Below, piece by piece: positions 5,038 to 14,116 of a stretch of DNA of 20,517 nucleotides; position 1 is the stretch's first letter; each line of letters opens with the position of its first letter. This stretch comes from Treponema sp. (GTDB taxonomy: Bacteria; Spirochaetota; Spirochaetia; Treponematales; Breznakiellaceae): assembly GCA_031278025.1 (NCBI GenBank), contig JAITLF010000043.1, positions 1 to 20,517 on the forward strand, written 5' to 3'. A model generated the notes under the pieces. It searched no databases. It saw only the letters and a list, made by a program, of their open reading frames with translations, and had not been told where the DNA came from. The position numbers and the translations under genes are program-made.

Positions 5038-6603
5038 TTAATCGGGTTTTTGGCCTCCGCCCGCCTTTGCGGAAGGATCCAGTTTTTCCAGGGTAACCTG
5101 GGCTTTATGGGAAAGGTTCCCGTTTTTGGGGTCTGTCAAGGCCCGGACTTCCTCTAGGAGCCCCTGGAATTCGTTGTTTGCCGTCATATCCAGGGCGTAG
5201 GACTTTTCGATTACCCCGCCGGAAGCGAAGAAACGCCGGGTAACGGCCTCAAGGGACGGCGCTTTGGCGGAACCTATCGCCCGGAGAAACCCGTTGTAGA
5301 GAGCGGTCTGGTTTCTCCCCTTGGCATCGTCCATTTCGGCGGCCAGTTTTTCCGCATAGGCTTCGGCATGATCCTTCATGAGCATCTCCGCCGCGAGGAT
5401 ACGCAGCCGGTCCGAATTTTTCCGCTCCTCAAAGAAAGAGGCCAGTGCGGTCTCGGCTTCGCGGGTCCCTATGGCGCCCAGGGCCTTAACCGCCTCGTCT
5501 TTTACCTGGGGAACATCGTCCCGTTCAGCCCGGTAGGCAAGATAGGGAACGGCCGCTTCCAGTTTCCGCGTCCCCGCTGCCCGCGCCGCGCCGATGCGGG
5601 TCCGGTAGAACGAATCCCGGAACGCTTCGAGGATAGCGGCGGTTACTTCCGGGCTTTCAAAGGGGCCCAGCGCGCCTACCGCGGCGGCCCGGACATTAGG
5701 GTCCGCGGAAGCCGCCGCCGCCAGAACCGCATCAAGCCCGGCGGGATCCTTGATTTTGGAGAGCGCTTCCAGAGCCGCCATGCGGAGGGGGGCCCGCTCG
5801 CCGGTGTTTCGGGCGATTTCCGACAGAAACGCTATCCCCGCAGGCGAACCGGTTTCTCCCAGGGCGGCAATAATGTCCCGGCGGTTTTCATCCCCCGGAT
5901 TACGGTTGGTATAATAATCAATAAGATACTCGGCGATTCCTTCAACTTCGGTTGCGGCGAGGGTGGAAACACCGCCGCCTATGCGTCCCAGGCTCCTGAA
6001 GGCGGCGGCCATGAACCTCCGCTCCTCCGCGTCCAGCAACGCTTTTAAGGGGTCTATGGCGGCTTCTACCTTGAGTTTTCCCAGGTAATCTATCGCGGTT
6101 AGGACGGTATCGGCGGCTTCCATGTCCCATTCTTTCAAGGCCCGGAACGCCCGGTCTTCAAGGCCGGCCCGCTCCCGCTCGCCAAAAAAGGAAAAAACCC
6201 CCGAAAGGATATTCCGGTTCGTGGTGGTCTGAACCAATTCAATCAGGGCCTCGTCCAGATACTCGGCGTTTTCGCTTTTCAGGGTCTGAACAAGGGCGGC
6301 GATTTCGTTTTCAGTTCCCAGTCTGACGGTATCAAGCCGCTGTTCTTCCACGGTTTTCTGGGAAGCCGGCCGATAGGGTCCCGGAGGAACGCCGGACGGC
6401 GCGGGGACCGGCGGCCCGGACCGGGGAGGATCCCGCGGCGGGGCCGCCGTTTTGGTATCACCGGCGGCGGGTGCGGGGGCCGCCGGTTCTTCGGCATCCG
6501 CCGGAAGGGCCGGGAGTTCCCGTGGCGGGGACGGGGGAAGATCCTGACCGGATAAAAGACCGGAACAAAGCAAAAGAAGCAGGGGAAGGGCCGTCTTTTT
6601 TAT
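5038..6603 (-). CDS. Secreted HEAT-repeat protein, probable non-AUG start
   Basis: About 521 aa. The frame is open from a TGA just before ATC-ATA-AAA-AAG, encoding an N-terminus of IKKTALPLLLLLCSGLLSG, a good signal peptide. No ATG, GTG or TTG is available ahead of the two lysines. The first TTG (6573) would start inside the hydrophobic core and has no ribosome-binding site, whereas GGGAGG lies 6 nt before the ATA at 6603. An AUA (or adjacent AUC) start overlapping the tgt TAA is therefore proposed. After a Pro/Ala-rich linker (about residues 22-85) there is a superhelix of HEAT-type helical repeats (FRSLGRIG, AALGETGSPAGIAFLSEIA, ALEALSKIKDPAGLDAVLAA, AVGALGPFESPEVTAAILEA, AVKALGAIGTREAETALASF). 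These repeats are protein-binding scaffolds. The location is probably periplasmic and the partner unknown. It is the last gene of the operon. Confidence 0.85.
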   Translation of the reverse strand: MKKTALPLLLLLCSGLLSGQDLPPSPPRELPALPADAEEPAAPAPAAGDTKTAAPPRDPPRSGPPVPAPSGVPPGPYRPASQKTVEEQRLDTVRLGTENEIAALVQTLKSENAEYLDEALIELVQTTTNRNILSGVFSFFGERERAGLEDRAFRALKEWDMEAADTVLTAIDYLGKLKVEAAIDPLKALLDAEERRFMAAAFRSLGRIGGGVSTLAATEVEGIAEYLIDYYTNRNPGDENRRDIIAALGETGSPAGIAFLSEIARNTGERAPLRMAALEALSKIKDPAGLDAVLAAAASADPNVRAAAVGALGPFESPEVTAAILEAFRDSFYRTRIGAARAAGTRKLEAAVPYLAYRAERDDVPQVKDEAVKALGAIGTREAETALASFFEERKNSDRLRILAAEMLMKDHAEAYAEKLAAEMDDAKGRNQTALYNGFLRAIGSAKAPSLEAVTRRFFASGGVIEKSYALDMTANNEFQGLLEEVRALTDPKNGNLSHKAQVTLEKLDPSAKAGGGQKPD

Positions 6604-7742
6604 GATTCACCTCCCAAACGGGTATATTCATCGAGAAAGGACTTCTTAAAGGCCATAAAGCGGTCCGCGTGTATGGCTTCCCGGGCCTCGTTGATTAATT
6701 GCTGGAGAAAATACAGGTTATGGTAGCTGGCCAGCATGGAACACAGAATCTCCCGTGTCTTAAACAAATGGCGAAGGTAGGCCCGGCTGTATTCCCGGCA
6801 AACCTTGCAGGAGCATGTTTCATCTATCGGCCGAAAATCAAGGCGGTTTTCGGCTTTTTTTAGGCTTACGTGTCCCCGCCGGGTAAACACATGGCCGTTC
6901 CGGCCTGTCCTGGTGGGAAACACGCAGTCAAACATATCTATCCCCCGTTCTATGGCTGCCAGGATGTACTCAGGCGTTCCTATCCCCATGACATACCGTG
7001 GTTTTTCCCAGGGGAGCAGGGCCGCCGTATAGTCAAGGTATTCCAAAAAAACCGGCTCCGCCTCCCCTACCGAAAGGCCCCCTATGGCAAGGCCCGGGGT
7101 GTCGGCCCGAATCGCCTGTGCGCACGCGGCTTCCCGCAGGTCTTTGAAGAAATTCCCCTGGACTATGGCAAAGAGTTTCCCCCTATAGCCCCGATCCCGT
7201 TCCGCTTCCCAGGCCGTTTTTGCCCGGTCAAGCCACAACCCGGTGATTCGTAAGGCATCACGGGCCTCGCTATACGAGATACCCCAGGGAGTGCATACAT
7301 CAAGCTGCATTTGAATGTCGCTTCCCAAAACCGCCTGAACCGCCACAATGTCTTCGGGTTTAAGGTTGTGGTACGATCCGTCAATGTGGGAACGGAAGCT
7401 TACCCCCTCGTCCCGGATCTTACGAAAGGGAGCCAGGGAAAAGACCTGGAAGCCGCCGGAATCGGTAAGGATGTTCCGGTTCCAGCGCATAAAGTTGTGG
7501 AGCCCCCCGGAAGCGGCCATGACTTCCATGCCCGGACGCAGGTAAAGATGATAGGTATTGGAAAGTATGATTTCAAAGCCTATTTCCGTAAGATCATCAA
7601 CACGCAGGGCTTTGACGGCCCCGTTGGTTCCCACCGGCATGAATACCGGGGTCGTTACCGTGCCGTGGGGAAGATCGAGAACGCCGGTTCTGGCATGGGA
7701 GTGGGAATCGCCGCCGGTTATGGTAAAAAAAGAATCCGCCAT
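6600..7742 (-). CDS. tgt: tRNA-guanine transglycosylase (queuosine biosynthesis)
   Basis: 380 aa, the usual length for bacterial Tgt. The enzyme exchanges guanine-34 in GUN-anticodon tRNAs for preQ1. Key elements are present: D94 in ILTDSGGFQVFSL (general acid/base), D148 in QLDVCTP and GGLSVGE (220s) for base recognition, D272 in FDCVFPTRTGRNG (nucleophile region), and zinc ligands C310, C312, C315 and H341. The ATG lies 12 bp after the preceding permease stop with a GTGGGTG-type ribosome-binding site. The stop overlaps the start of the HEAT-repeat gene. No other queuosine gene is present in the window, so preQ1 must be made or imported elsewhere. Confidence 0.97.
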   Translation of the reverse strand: MADSFFTITGGDSHSHARTGVLDLPHGTVTTPVFMPVGTNGAVKALRVDDLTEIGFEIILSNTYHLYLRPGMEVMAASGGLHNFMRWNRNILTDSGGFQVFSLAPFRKIRDEGVSFRSHIDGSYHNLKPEDIVAVQAVLGSDIQMQLDVCTPWGISYSEARDALRITGLWLDRAKTAWEAERDRGYRGKLFAIVQGNFFKDLREAACAQAIRADTPGLAIGGLSVGEAEPVFLEYLDYTAALLPWEKPRYVMGIGTPEYILAAIERGIDMFDCVFPTRTGRNGHVFTRRGHVSLKKAENRLDFRPIDETCSCKVCREYSRAYLRHLFKTREILCSMLASYHNLYFLQQLINEAREAIHADRFMAFKKSFLDEYTRLGGES

Positions 7743-7754
7743 GTTACACCCACA

Positions 7755-8819
7755 TCAGGTTTTCGCGCTTTGCAGGAGCAGCATACCCACCGCGCTAAAG
7801 AATAAGATCGGGAACCAGGCCCCCACAATAGGGGGGATATACCCCAGCCGGGCCATCATCATGCTGATCATCTCCATCACATAAAACACCACCGTGGTTA
7901 CCAGGCTCGCCAGAAGGCTCATGAGAAGGATATTCTTCTTGAACCTTCCCCCCATGGAAATCGACAGGATCATCACCACAAAGGAAACTGCGGAAAAGGA
8001 AAAACGGTGGTAATAATCCGCCAGGGCGCCGATAAAGGGCAATCCCGCGCTTCTCAAATCCCGGACCAGGCCAGCCACGTCTCTTGCCGGAAGATTCTCG
8101 GCGTTCACGGCCCTTCTTCTAAAAATTTCAGGATGTTCCCGGTAGGCGTTGGCGGGCTCTAGCGTCTTAACCCGCAAGAATTCGCCTTCCCAGGAGTAAA
8201 TAATGGCGTTCGAGAAAGACCAGTATTCCCCGGTCCAGATAGCCCGGGACGCCCGGATAAGGGACAGAAACTCCCCAGTCTCGCTCTGTTCAATAATGCT
8301 CACGCCGTTTAAGCTGGTTGACGTATCGTCAAAATAATCAACCGAATAGATGAGCTTACCGTTTTTGGCCTTAATGACAATATCCGAATTATCTTCCGTA
8401 ACCTGCTGATGCAAAAGCTGGCTGTTTAAGTCGTTTTTTTTCTTAAATGTGGGGACAACAACATAGTCCTGAAAAAAAAACGCGAAAATCGAAACTACCG
8501 CCCCGATAATAAGCAGGGAAATACTGAACCGCCAAAAGGGGATTCCGGAAGAAAAAATCGACGTCAATTCATTCCGGGCATAGAGATCCCCCAGCGTATA
8601 GGCTGCGGCAAAAAGAAGGGAAATCGGCGTCGCGTAAGAGAGGCTCTTGGGAAGGTAATAATAACAGACCAGGAGGATCTGAGAGAGAGGCACTTCATAA
8701 TTCAGGTAACGCCACAGGTTAGAGAAAAGATCGATCAGGGAAAGGAGCATGACGAACAAGGAGACGACGACTACAAAAACGGGGATAAACTGCCTAACCA
8801 GATACCGGTCCAGAATCAT
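7755..8819 (-). CDS. lptG: LptF/LptG-family permease (second of pair)
   Basis: 354 aa from the ATG at 8819, 1 bp after the stop of the preceding permease (TGATATG), implying translational coupling. It begins MILDRYLVRQFIPVF, the typical YjgP/YjgQ start. Three N-terminal membrane segments (residues about 12-35, 58-80 and 98-120), a central soluble beta-jellyroll-like domain with SVDYFDD, and three C-terminal membrane segments match the family. In proteobacteria LptF and LptG form the inner-membrane dimer that, with ATPase LptB2, extracts lipopolysaccharide. Which of the two paralogs here corresponds to LptF or LptG was assigned by order only. No ATPase gene is adjacent. Confidence 0.85.
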   Translation of the reverse strand: MILDRYLVRQFIPVFVVVVSLFVMLLSLIDLFSNLWRYLNYEVPLSQILLVCYYYLPKSLSYATPISLLFAAAYTLGDLYARNELTSIFSSGIPFWRFSISLLIIGAVVSIFAFFFQDYVVVPTFKKKNDLNSQLLHQQVTEDNSDIVIKAKNGKLIYSVDYFDDTSTSLNGVSIIEQSETGEFLSLIRASRAIWTGEYWSFSNAIIYSWEGEFLRVKTLEPANAYREHPEIFRRRAVNAENLPARDVAGLVRDLRSAGLPFIGALADYYHRFSFSAVSFVVMILSISMGGRFKKNILLMSLLASLVTTVVFYVMEMISMMMARLGYIPPIVGAWFPILFFSAVGMLLLQSAKT

Positions 8820-8820
8820 A

Positions 8821-10113
8821 TCAGCGCCGTATCCTGAATAAGCACATGACAAGTCCTATCGAAACAGCCAGGATATTGGGAAGCCACATGCACCAAAAGG
8901 GAGAATACCCAAGACGTACTCCCATGGTCTGCCCCCCAAGGAGCATGGCCCAGTACACGCCCGCGATGATAAGGCCGAAGATGAACCCAACGGTTTGGCC
9001 GCTCTTTTTTGCCAGCAGTCCCAGTGGAACCGCCAGGAATACAAAGGAAAGGGCACCGAAGGGTATCGAAAATTTTTTGTAAAATTCCAAACGGTATATC
9101 GAAAGGCTCCGGTCCTTTTTTAAGTCCCGTACGATTTCGCCTTCCCGTATAAAGGCCGCCGCCTGATTCGCCCGCCGGTTCCACGCCTCCCGGTTTGGGC
9201 CTCGGCGAAGTATTGCCTCCAGGCTTAGTCCCTGGGACATCACCTTTCTGTACCGTTCATCTATTTTTTCGGCAAGGGCCTTTTCTTTCACCCTGATCTC
9301 TTTAAGGACATCAATGGAACTCATCTGGCTTGGAGTAATAGAAGAAACATTCTGAATCATATCCTCCTGGGAAACCCAATAACGAAGAAATGTCGCCGAA
9401 GCGTAATCGTAATCCCGCCGGGAAACTTCTTTGGAGGACTGAATAAAAGCGCCGGTCATGTCCAGGCTCAAGCCCTCTCTGCCGGCATCCCGCAATTCAG
9501 CGTTGCGGGCCATGATAAGCCGCCGCTCCCCGTCTTTGGTTCTATCCAGGATGAGGACATCGTTGATGCTGTTCCCCTCCACGTTTCCCGTAACCACCAC
9601 GGTATCCTTAAACCGCTTCACCGAGTTGGATTCCAGTTCCAGTGCCGGGGTAGAAGCCATGATCCGCCTCCAAAGCCGCGAAAACTGAATGGTTCCCATA
9701 GGCAGAAGGACGTCGTTGGCATAAAACGAAAGCATGGAAATGAGGATACCTACCACTACGGTCGGGATAAAAATATTACGGTAGGGAAGCCCCGAAGAAA
9801 GCATGACCAGGACTTCATTATCCGAGGTAAGCCGGCCTATGGTCATGAGGATCCCCACCAGGGCTGCGAAGGGAGCCGACATGGCGATGATAGTGGGTAT
9901 GGCGTAAAGTACCAGCAAGGCAACCTGATAAAACGGAACTTTTTTGGCCAGAATTTCCTGGGCCAGGAGCAACAGTTGATTGACAAAAAAAATGACGAAG
10001 AAGAAGAGAAAAGCCACCAGGAAGGAGAACAAGGCTTCTGACAGCAAATATCTGAACAGAGTACCTGAAATAACACGGTCGCTTTTTAAATGCCGCCGGG
10101 AAATAACCCTCAT
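8821..10113 (-). CDS. lptF: LptF/LptG-family permease (first of pair)
   Basis: 430 aa from the ATG at 10113 ([11 protein letters not shown]). The adjacent ATG at 10116 is also possible, but GGGAG sits too close to it. The start overlaps the dut stop. There are N-terminal membrane segments (FLVAFLFFFVIFFVNQLLLL, then ALLVLYAIPTIIAMSAPFA and FIPTVVVGILISMLSFYAND), a large soluble middle domain with an extra charged helical stretch (IRVKEKALAEKIDERYRKV) that makes it about 60 residues longer than typical, and three C-terminal segments ending in CLFRIRR. It forms a likely heterodimer with the next gene for export of a lipid or glycolipid to the outer membrane. Confidence 0.85.
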   Translation of the reverse strand: MRVISRRHLKSDRVISGTLFRYLLSEALFSFLVAFLFFFVIFFVNQLLLLAQEILAKKVPFYQVALLVLYAIPTIIAMSAPFAALVGILMTIGRLTSDNEVLVMLSSGLPYRNIFIPTVVVGILISMLSFYANDVLLPMGTIQFSRLWRRIMASTPALELESNSVKRFKDTVVVTGNVEGNSINDVLILDRTKDGERRLIMARNAELRDAGREGLSLDMTGAFIQSSKEVSRRDYDYASATFLRYWVSQEDMIQNVSSITPSQMSSIDVLKEIRVKEKALAEKIDERYRKVMSQGLSLEAILRRGPNREAWNRRANQAAAFIREGEIVRDLKKDRSLSIYRLEFYKKFSIPFGALSFVFLAVPLGLLAKKSGQTVGFIFGLIIAGVYWAMLLGGQTMGVRLGYSPFWCMWLPNILAVSIGLVMCLFRIRR

Positions 10114-10565
10114 CATACTCCCGTCGATCCAAATCCCCCGGATCCCCGGTCTGTCTCCGACAGCTCTTCGGCTTCCGAGAAGGCCGCCCCGCATACCGGG
10201 GCAATAACCAACTGGGCAATACGGTCCCCGTCTTTCACGGTAAAAGCCTCCTGCCCCAGGTTGATCATGATAACCGCGACTTCGCCCCGATAATCCGAAT
10301 CAATGGTTCCAGGAGAATTCAGCACCGTAATCCCGTGGGTGACGGCCAGCCCGGACCGGGGCCGCACTTGGCCTTCGTATCCCGCCGGAATTTCCAGGAC
10401 CAAACCCGTAGGAATCCGCGCCCGGCCCAGGGGAGGGACGCATACCGGCGATGAAAGCCGGGCCTTCAGGTCCGCCCCAGCGGCTCCTTCCGTTGCGTAT
10501 TCCGGAAGGCGGGCATCTGGGTCGTTTTTGCACACCCTAACCGGCGGAATTTCCTGACCTTCCAT
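10113..10565 (-). CDS. dut: Deoxyuridine 5'-triphosphate nucleotidohydrolase (trimeric dUTPase)
   Basis: 150 aa, normal for the homotrimeric enzyme, which hydrolyses dUTP to dUMP and pyrophosphate to keep uracil out of DNA and feed dTMP synthesis. All five motifs are present in order: [30 protein letters not shown] (with the catalytic-water Asp), RIAQLVIAP and the C-terminal P-loop-like [10 protein letters not shown]. It starts 20 bp after the pnp stop with an AAAAGGG site just upstream, and its TGA overlaps the ATG of the next permease. Confidence 0.97.
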   Translation of the reverse strand: MEGQEIPPVRVCKNDPDARLPEYATEGAAGADLKARLSSPVCVPPLGRARIPTGLVLEIPAGYEGQVRPRSGLAVTHGITVLNSPGTIDSDYRGEVAVIMINLGQEAFTVKDGDRIAQLVIAPVCGAAFSEAEELSETDRGSGGFGSTGV

Positions 10566-10585
10566 TGCCCTTTTCTCAATCTCCC

Positions 10586-12736
10586 TTAGTGGCGCGGTCT
10601 GTCGTTCCGAGGGCGGCGATCCCCGCCGACGCCCTCTCCCGCCGGATCAATGGCGTCGATATAGGATAGGTTAAGCCGGCCCATCTTGTCGATTTCCAGA
10701 AGCTTGACCGGTATCTCCTGCCCTTCCTTTAGTATATCGGTAACAACGGCGATACGCTGACGGGAAAGTTTAGAAATATGCACTAATCCCTCTTTTCCGG
10801 GAAGTATTTCCACAAAAGCGCCGAAATCCATGATGCGCCGCACAACACCGTTGTAAATTCTGCCCACTTCCGGGTCCGAAACAATGCCTAACACCGCAGT
10901 CTTGGTGTCGTCGACGTCCTGGGTATTTTTCCCATAAATAGTAACGGTCCCGTCGTTATCGGTATTGATGGTAACGCTGTACTGTTCGCAGAGGGCCTTG
11001 ACGTTCTTTCCCCCCGGGCCTATGAGGGCGCCTATCTTGTCCACGTCTATCCGCAGGGTTACGATCTTGGGGGCGTATTCACTGATGTGATCCGTAGGCT
11101 TCCGTATGGTGTTATTCATAATAGAAAGAATATGAAGTCTGCCGCGCTTGGCTTGATCCAGGGCTTTCCGCATCACATCGGGGCTTACCCCAGCTATCTT
11201 GATATCCATCTGAAAGCCGGTGATACCGTCGACGGTCCCGGCCACCTTAAAATCCATGTCGCCCAGGTGATCTTCCTCACCCAGGATGTCCGAAAGCACG
11301 GCGTACCTATCCCCCGGACCGCCCTTCCCTTCGGTTACAAGCCCCATGGCTATGCCCGCCACAGGCTTCTTCATGGGAACCCCGGCATGAAGCAGGGACA
11401 AGGTACCCCCGCATACCGACGCCATGGAAGAAGAGCCGTTGGATTCCATGATCTCCGAAACTACCCGTATGGTATAGGGGAATTCTTCTTTGGAGGGGAT
11501 CATGGCTTCCAATGACCGGCGGGCCAGGTTTCCATGGCCTATCTCCCGGCGGCCCGTACCCAAACGGCCGACTTCGCCTACCGAATAAGGGGGAAAGTTG
11601 TAGTGAAGTAGGAAGTTCTCCCGCTTATCCCCCTCAATATCATCAAAAATCTGCTCGTCAAAGACGGTCCCCAGGGTGGCGACCGCCAGAGCCTGGGTCT
11701 CGCCCCGGGTAAAGAGGGCGGAACCGTGGGCCCGGTTGAGGATGCCGATTTCACAGGTGATATCCCGTATATCCTCGGTTCCCCGTCCGTCTACCCGCAG
11801 CCCCTTGTTCAAGATGGAGGAACGCAGTATCTCGTACTCCATCTCTTCGAAAAGGGCGTTGAAAATCTTTTTCTGAACCTCATCGGCAAGCTGCACCTCG
11901 TATTGAGCGGCAACATCCGCCTTAACCTGGCGTATGGCTTCATGACGCTGTATCTTGCCTTTGACAAAACAGGCGGACTCAAGTCGGGGATAGGCGGCGG
12001 AGCGGATGGCATCTTTGTTTTCCATGTTCAGGGTGATTGCCGCCAGGGGGAGTTTCTCTTTGCCCGCAAGTTCCCGCAGTTTTTCCTGGAGGGCGCACAG
12101 TTCAATGATGACGCCCTGGGCTGTTTCCAGCGCGGCGATCATCAGATCTTCGCTGACTTCCGAAGCGCCCCCTTCCACCATGGTGATGCCGTCTTTGGTC
12201 CCGGCCACTACGATTTCCAGAGAGGATCGCTCGATCTTCTCATAGGTGGGATTCACCACCAGTTCATCCCCCAATGCGCAGATGCGCACCCCCGCGATGG
12301 GGCCGTTGAAGGGGATGTCCGAAAGGTGAACCGCCGCAGAGGCGGCAACAATAGCCACAATGTCCGGAGGATTCACCTGATCGGCGGAAACCGTTGTAGG
12401 GACCACCTGTATTTCCCGACCAAAGCTCTTTTCAAACAGGGGCCGCATGGGCCGGTCTATAAGCCGGGACACGAGAATTTCCTTGTCCTTGGGGCGGCTT
12501 TCCCGTTTGATGAACCCGCCGGGGATCTTCCCGGCAGCATAGTATTTTTCGTTGTAGTCTACCGTTAAGGGGACGTAATCCAGACCCTCCACCGCTTCCG
12601 ATGACGAACAAACCGTCGCAATTACCGCAGAACCCGCGTATTGGGCAAACACCGCCCCATTAGCCTGTTTTGCAATCCTGCCGGTCTCAAGGACAAGCTC
12701 CTTACCGGCGATTTGAAGTATTACTCTTTGAACCAT
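10586..12736 (-). CDS. pnp: Polyribonucleotide nucleotidyltransferase (PNPase)
   Basis: 716 aa, full length. It degrades RNA 3' to 5' by phosphorolysis. There are two RNase PH domains with an all-helical linker between them. The second carries [13 protein letters not shown] near residue 490, containing the catalytic aspartates. There follows a KH domain ([19 protein letters not shown], near 565-600) and an S1 domain ([20 protein letters not shown], near 620-690), then a short basic tail ([13 protein letters not shown]). The ATG has AAGGA upstream. It follows rpsO as in many bacteria, separated here by a 258-bp region with a terminator and hairpins, so it is likely autoregulated post-transcriptionally. 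Confidence 0.97.
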   Translation of the reverse strand: MVQRVILQIAGKELVLETGRIAKQANGAVFAQYAGSAVIATVCSSSEAVEGLDYVPLTVDYNEKYYAAGKIPGGFIKRESRPKDKEILVSRLIDRPMRPLFEKSFGREIQVVPTTVSADQVNPPDIVAIVAASAAVHLSDIPFNGPIAGVRICALGDELVVNPTYEKIERSSLEIVVAGTKDGITMVEGGASEVSEDLMIAALETAQGVIIELCALQEKLRELAGKEKLPLAAITLNMENKDAIRSAAYPRLESACFVKGKIQRHEAIRQVKADVAAQYEVQLADEVQKKIFNALFEEMEYEILRSSILNKGLRVDGRGTEDIRDITCEIGILNRAHGSALFTRGETQALAVATLGTVFDEQIFDDIEGDKRENFLLHYNFPPYSVGEVGRLGTGRREIGHGNLARRSLEAMIPSKEEFPYTIRVVSEIMESNGSSSMASVCGGTLSLLHAGVPMKKPVAGIAMGLVTEGKGGPGDRYAVLSDILGEEDHLGDMDFKVAGTVDGITGFQMDIKIAGVSPDVMRKALDQAKRGRLHILSIMNNTIRKPTDHISEYAPKIVTLRIDVDKIGALIGPGGKNVKALCEQYSVTINTDNDGTVTIYGKNTQDVDDTKTAVLGIVSDPEVGRIYNGVVRRIMDFGAFVEILPGKEGLVHISKLSRQRIAVVTDILKEGQEIPVKLLEIDKMGRLNLSYIDAIDPAGEGVGGDRRPRNDRPRH

Positions 12737-12795
12737 AGTTCCTTTTCCACAATAAATTTGAATTGACTATCCCCAGCGTATCACGCCGAAAATAC

Positions 12796-12833
12796 AAAAA
12801 AAACCGGCACCAGCCTCCTGTTTTGGGCCGGTT
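12796..12833 (-). terminator. Intrinsic terminator between rpsO and pnp
   Basis: On the minus strand AACCGGC (12833-12827) pairs with GCCGGTT (12808-12802), with CC/GG extending inside. It is followed by eight T residues (12803-12796) that overlap the stem base. It should stop part of the transcription coming from rpsO, with read-through or a local promoter supplying pnp. Confidence 0.8.
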
Positions 12834-12877
12834 CCGAGCGCTACATCCGGCTAAACCGGCAGATTAAGACCAACGCA

Positions 12878-12904
12878 AGAATAAAACGCCACACATTTTA
12901 TTCT
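12878..12904 (-). promoter_or_regulatory. AT-rich hairpin in the rpsO-pnp gap
   Basis: AGAATAAAA (12878-12886) and TTTTATTCT (12896-12904) form a perfect 9-bp stem around a 9-nt loop. It lies upstream of the terminator in the rpsO-pnp leader. In E. coli this interval carries the RNase III hairpin used for PNPase autoregulation, so a processing or stability role is plausible but inferred only from position. Confidence 0.4.
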
Positions 12905-12994
12905 CATCGCCACAAACATCGGGTTCGACGCGACAAGGAAACACCCTCTTCGACCGTGGTATTTCCGTGCGGATCCGTAACTGGCTTTACCCGT

Positions 12995-13264
12995 TTACTT
13001 GCGGAGCCCCAATTCCTTGATAAGCGTCCGGTATTTTTCCAAATCCGCCCGTTGTAAATACTTCAAACTACGGCGCCGCTTGCCTACCAGGATCAAAAGT
13101 CCCCGCTGGCTAGACTTATCTTTTTTGAATTGTTTGCAATGTCCCGTAAGCTGATTAATCCGCTCGGTCAACAACGCAACCTGAACTTCTGACGCACCGG
13201 TATCTTTTTCGTTTTTACCGAACTTGGACACGAGGGAAGCCGCTTCTTCCTTGCTTAATGCCAT
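12995..13264 (-). CDS. rpsO: 30S ribosomal protein S15
   Basis: 89 aa from the ATG at 13264 (MALSKEEAASLVSKFG), the exact standard S15 length. An upstream in-frame ATG would add eight residues that do not fit the family. GAGGAG lies 9 nt before the chosen start. Conserved features include GASEVQVALLTERINQLT, HCKQFKKDKSSQRGLL and GKRRRSLKYLQR, the regions that bind 16S rRNA helix 22 and the three-way junction. It lies 39 bp after ribF. Confidence 0.97.
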   Translation of the reverse strand: MALSKEEAASLVSKFGKNEKDTGASEVQVALLTERINQLTGHCKQFKKDKSSQRGLLILVGKRRRSLKYLQRADLEKYRTLIKELGLRK

Positions 13265-13303
13265 ATAATTACACTCCTCAAAAACCATATAAAGACCATT
13301 TAC

Positions 13304-14116
13304 CTAATGATCAGCTCTTAAAAACTCGATCCACTCCGCGTTAACCGAAAGAGGAACAAAAACACCTTCTTTTTCGACAAAAACATCGGTTTTTATCCTC
13401 AGTCCAGCATCCCCCCCATGAAGCACCACGCTGTACCGGCCCGGCGCAGGGGTTATCCGGCGCTGGGAAACAGTATGATAAAACAACCCTCCCGTCCGGA
13501 AACTCACAGTCATTCCGCTGACATCAATTTCAACATTTCGGCCCAAAAGGCGGGCGGCCTGGACAAGATCCCCTTCGAAAATCGCGGATCGGATCCGGCT
13601 GGAACTTACCGCATGAAGCCCTTCCAAAACCGGGTCTGCCACCTCAACGGAAATCTCCACCCCTTTCACTAGGGCTTTGATCCGCGTAGCGTCGGTATCC
13701 ATTTGATATCCGCAACGAAACCCGGCACCTACCAGTATAAACAACGGTTTTCCCCACCGGATAAGAAGATCAATAAATTCCTTACCAGTTATTTTACTGA
13801 AATTCAGAGAAAAGTCAATCAGAATAACCGCTTCCACCCCCAGATTCTCAAAAAAGGCAAGTTTCCGGTTAAGGCTCAGAAGATCTCCGGTCCATCCCGA
13901 CTTTTTCAGGGCCGCCTTAGGGCTTTGCCTGAAGGTAACCACTATGGGAATCAGAGACGGACGCCTCCCAACTATCCGCTCAATGAGCGCCCGATGACCC
14001 CGATGCATGCCGTCAAAAACCCCGATGGTAACGGCGGTCCCCTGTTCCGAACCGGGCATTTCGTCTTTCAGAGCTCCCCGGATAAACCGAGACCATTCAA
14101 GGACCTGCATAGACAT
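13304..14116 (-). CDS. ribF: RibF-like FAD synthetase with reduced riboflavin-kinase domain
   Basis: About 270 aa from the ATG at 14116. An ATG at 14110 is also possible, and both overlap truB. The N-terminal adenylyltransferase domain is complete: GVFDGMHRGH (residues 32-41, the nucleotidyl-transfer motif) and SSSRIR (171-176). It transfers AMP from ATP to FMN to form FAD. After residue ~190 only about 80 residues remain, compared with roughly 125 in a normal riboflavin-kinase domain, and the kinase signature (GFPTAN-type loop) is not seen. It may therefore be FAD synthetase only, with riboflavin phosphorylation done elsewhere, or FMN imported. Its place between truB and rpsO is a common bacterial arrangement. 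Confidence 0.85.
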   Translation of the reverse strand: MSMQVLEWSRFIRGALKDEMPGSEQGTAVTIGVFDGMHRGHRALIERIVGRRPSLIPIVVTFRQSPKAALKKSGWTGDLLSLNRKLAFFENLGVEAVILIDFSLNFSKITGKEFIDLLIRWGKPLFILVGAGFRCGYQMDTDATRIKALVKGVEISVEVADPVLEGLHAVSSSRIRSAIFEGDLVQAARLLGRNVEIDVSGMTVSFRTGGLFYHTVSQRRITPAPGRYSVVLHGGDAGLRIKTDVFVEKEGVFVPLSVNAEWIEFLRADH

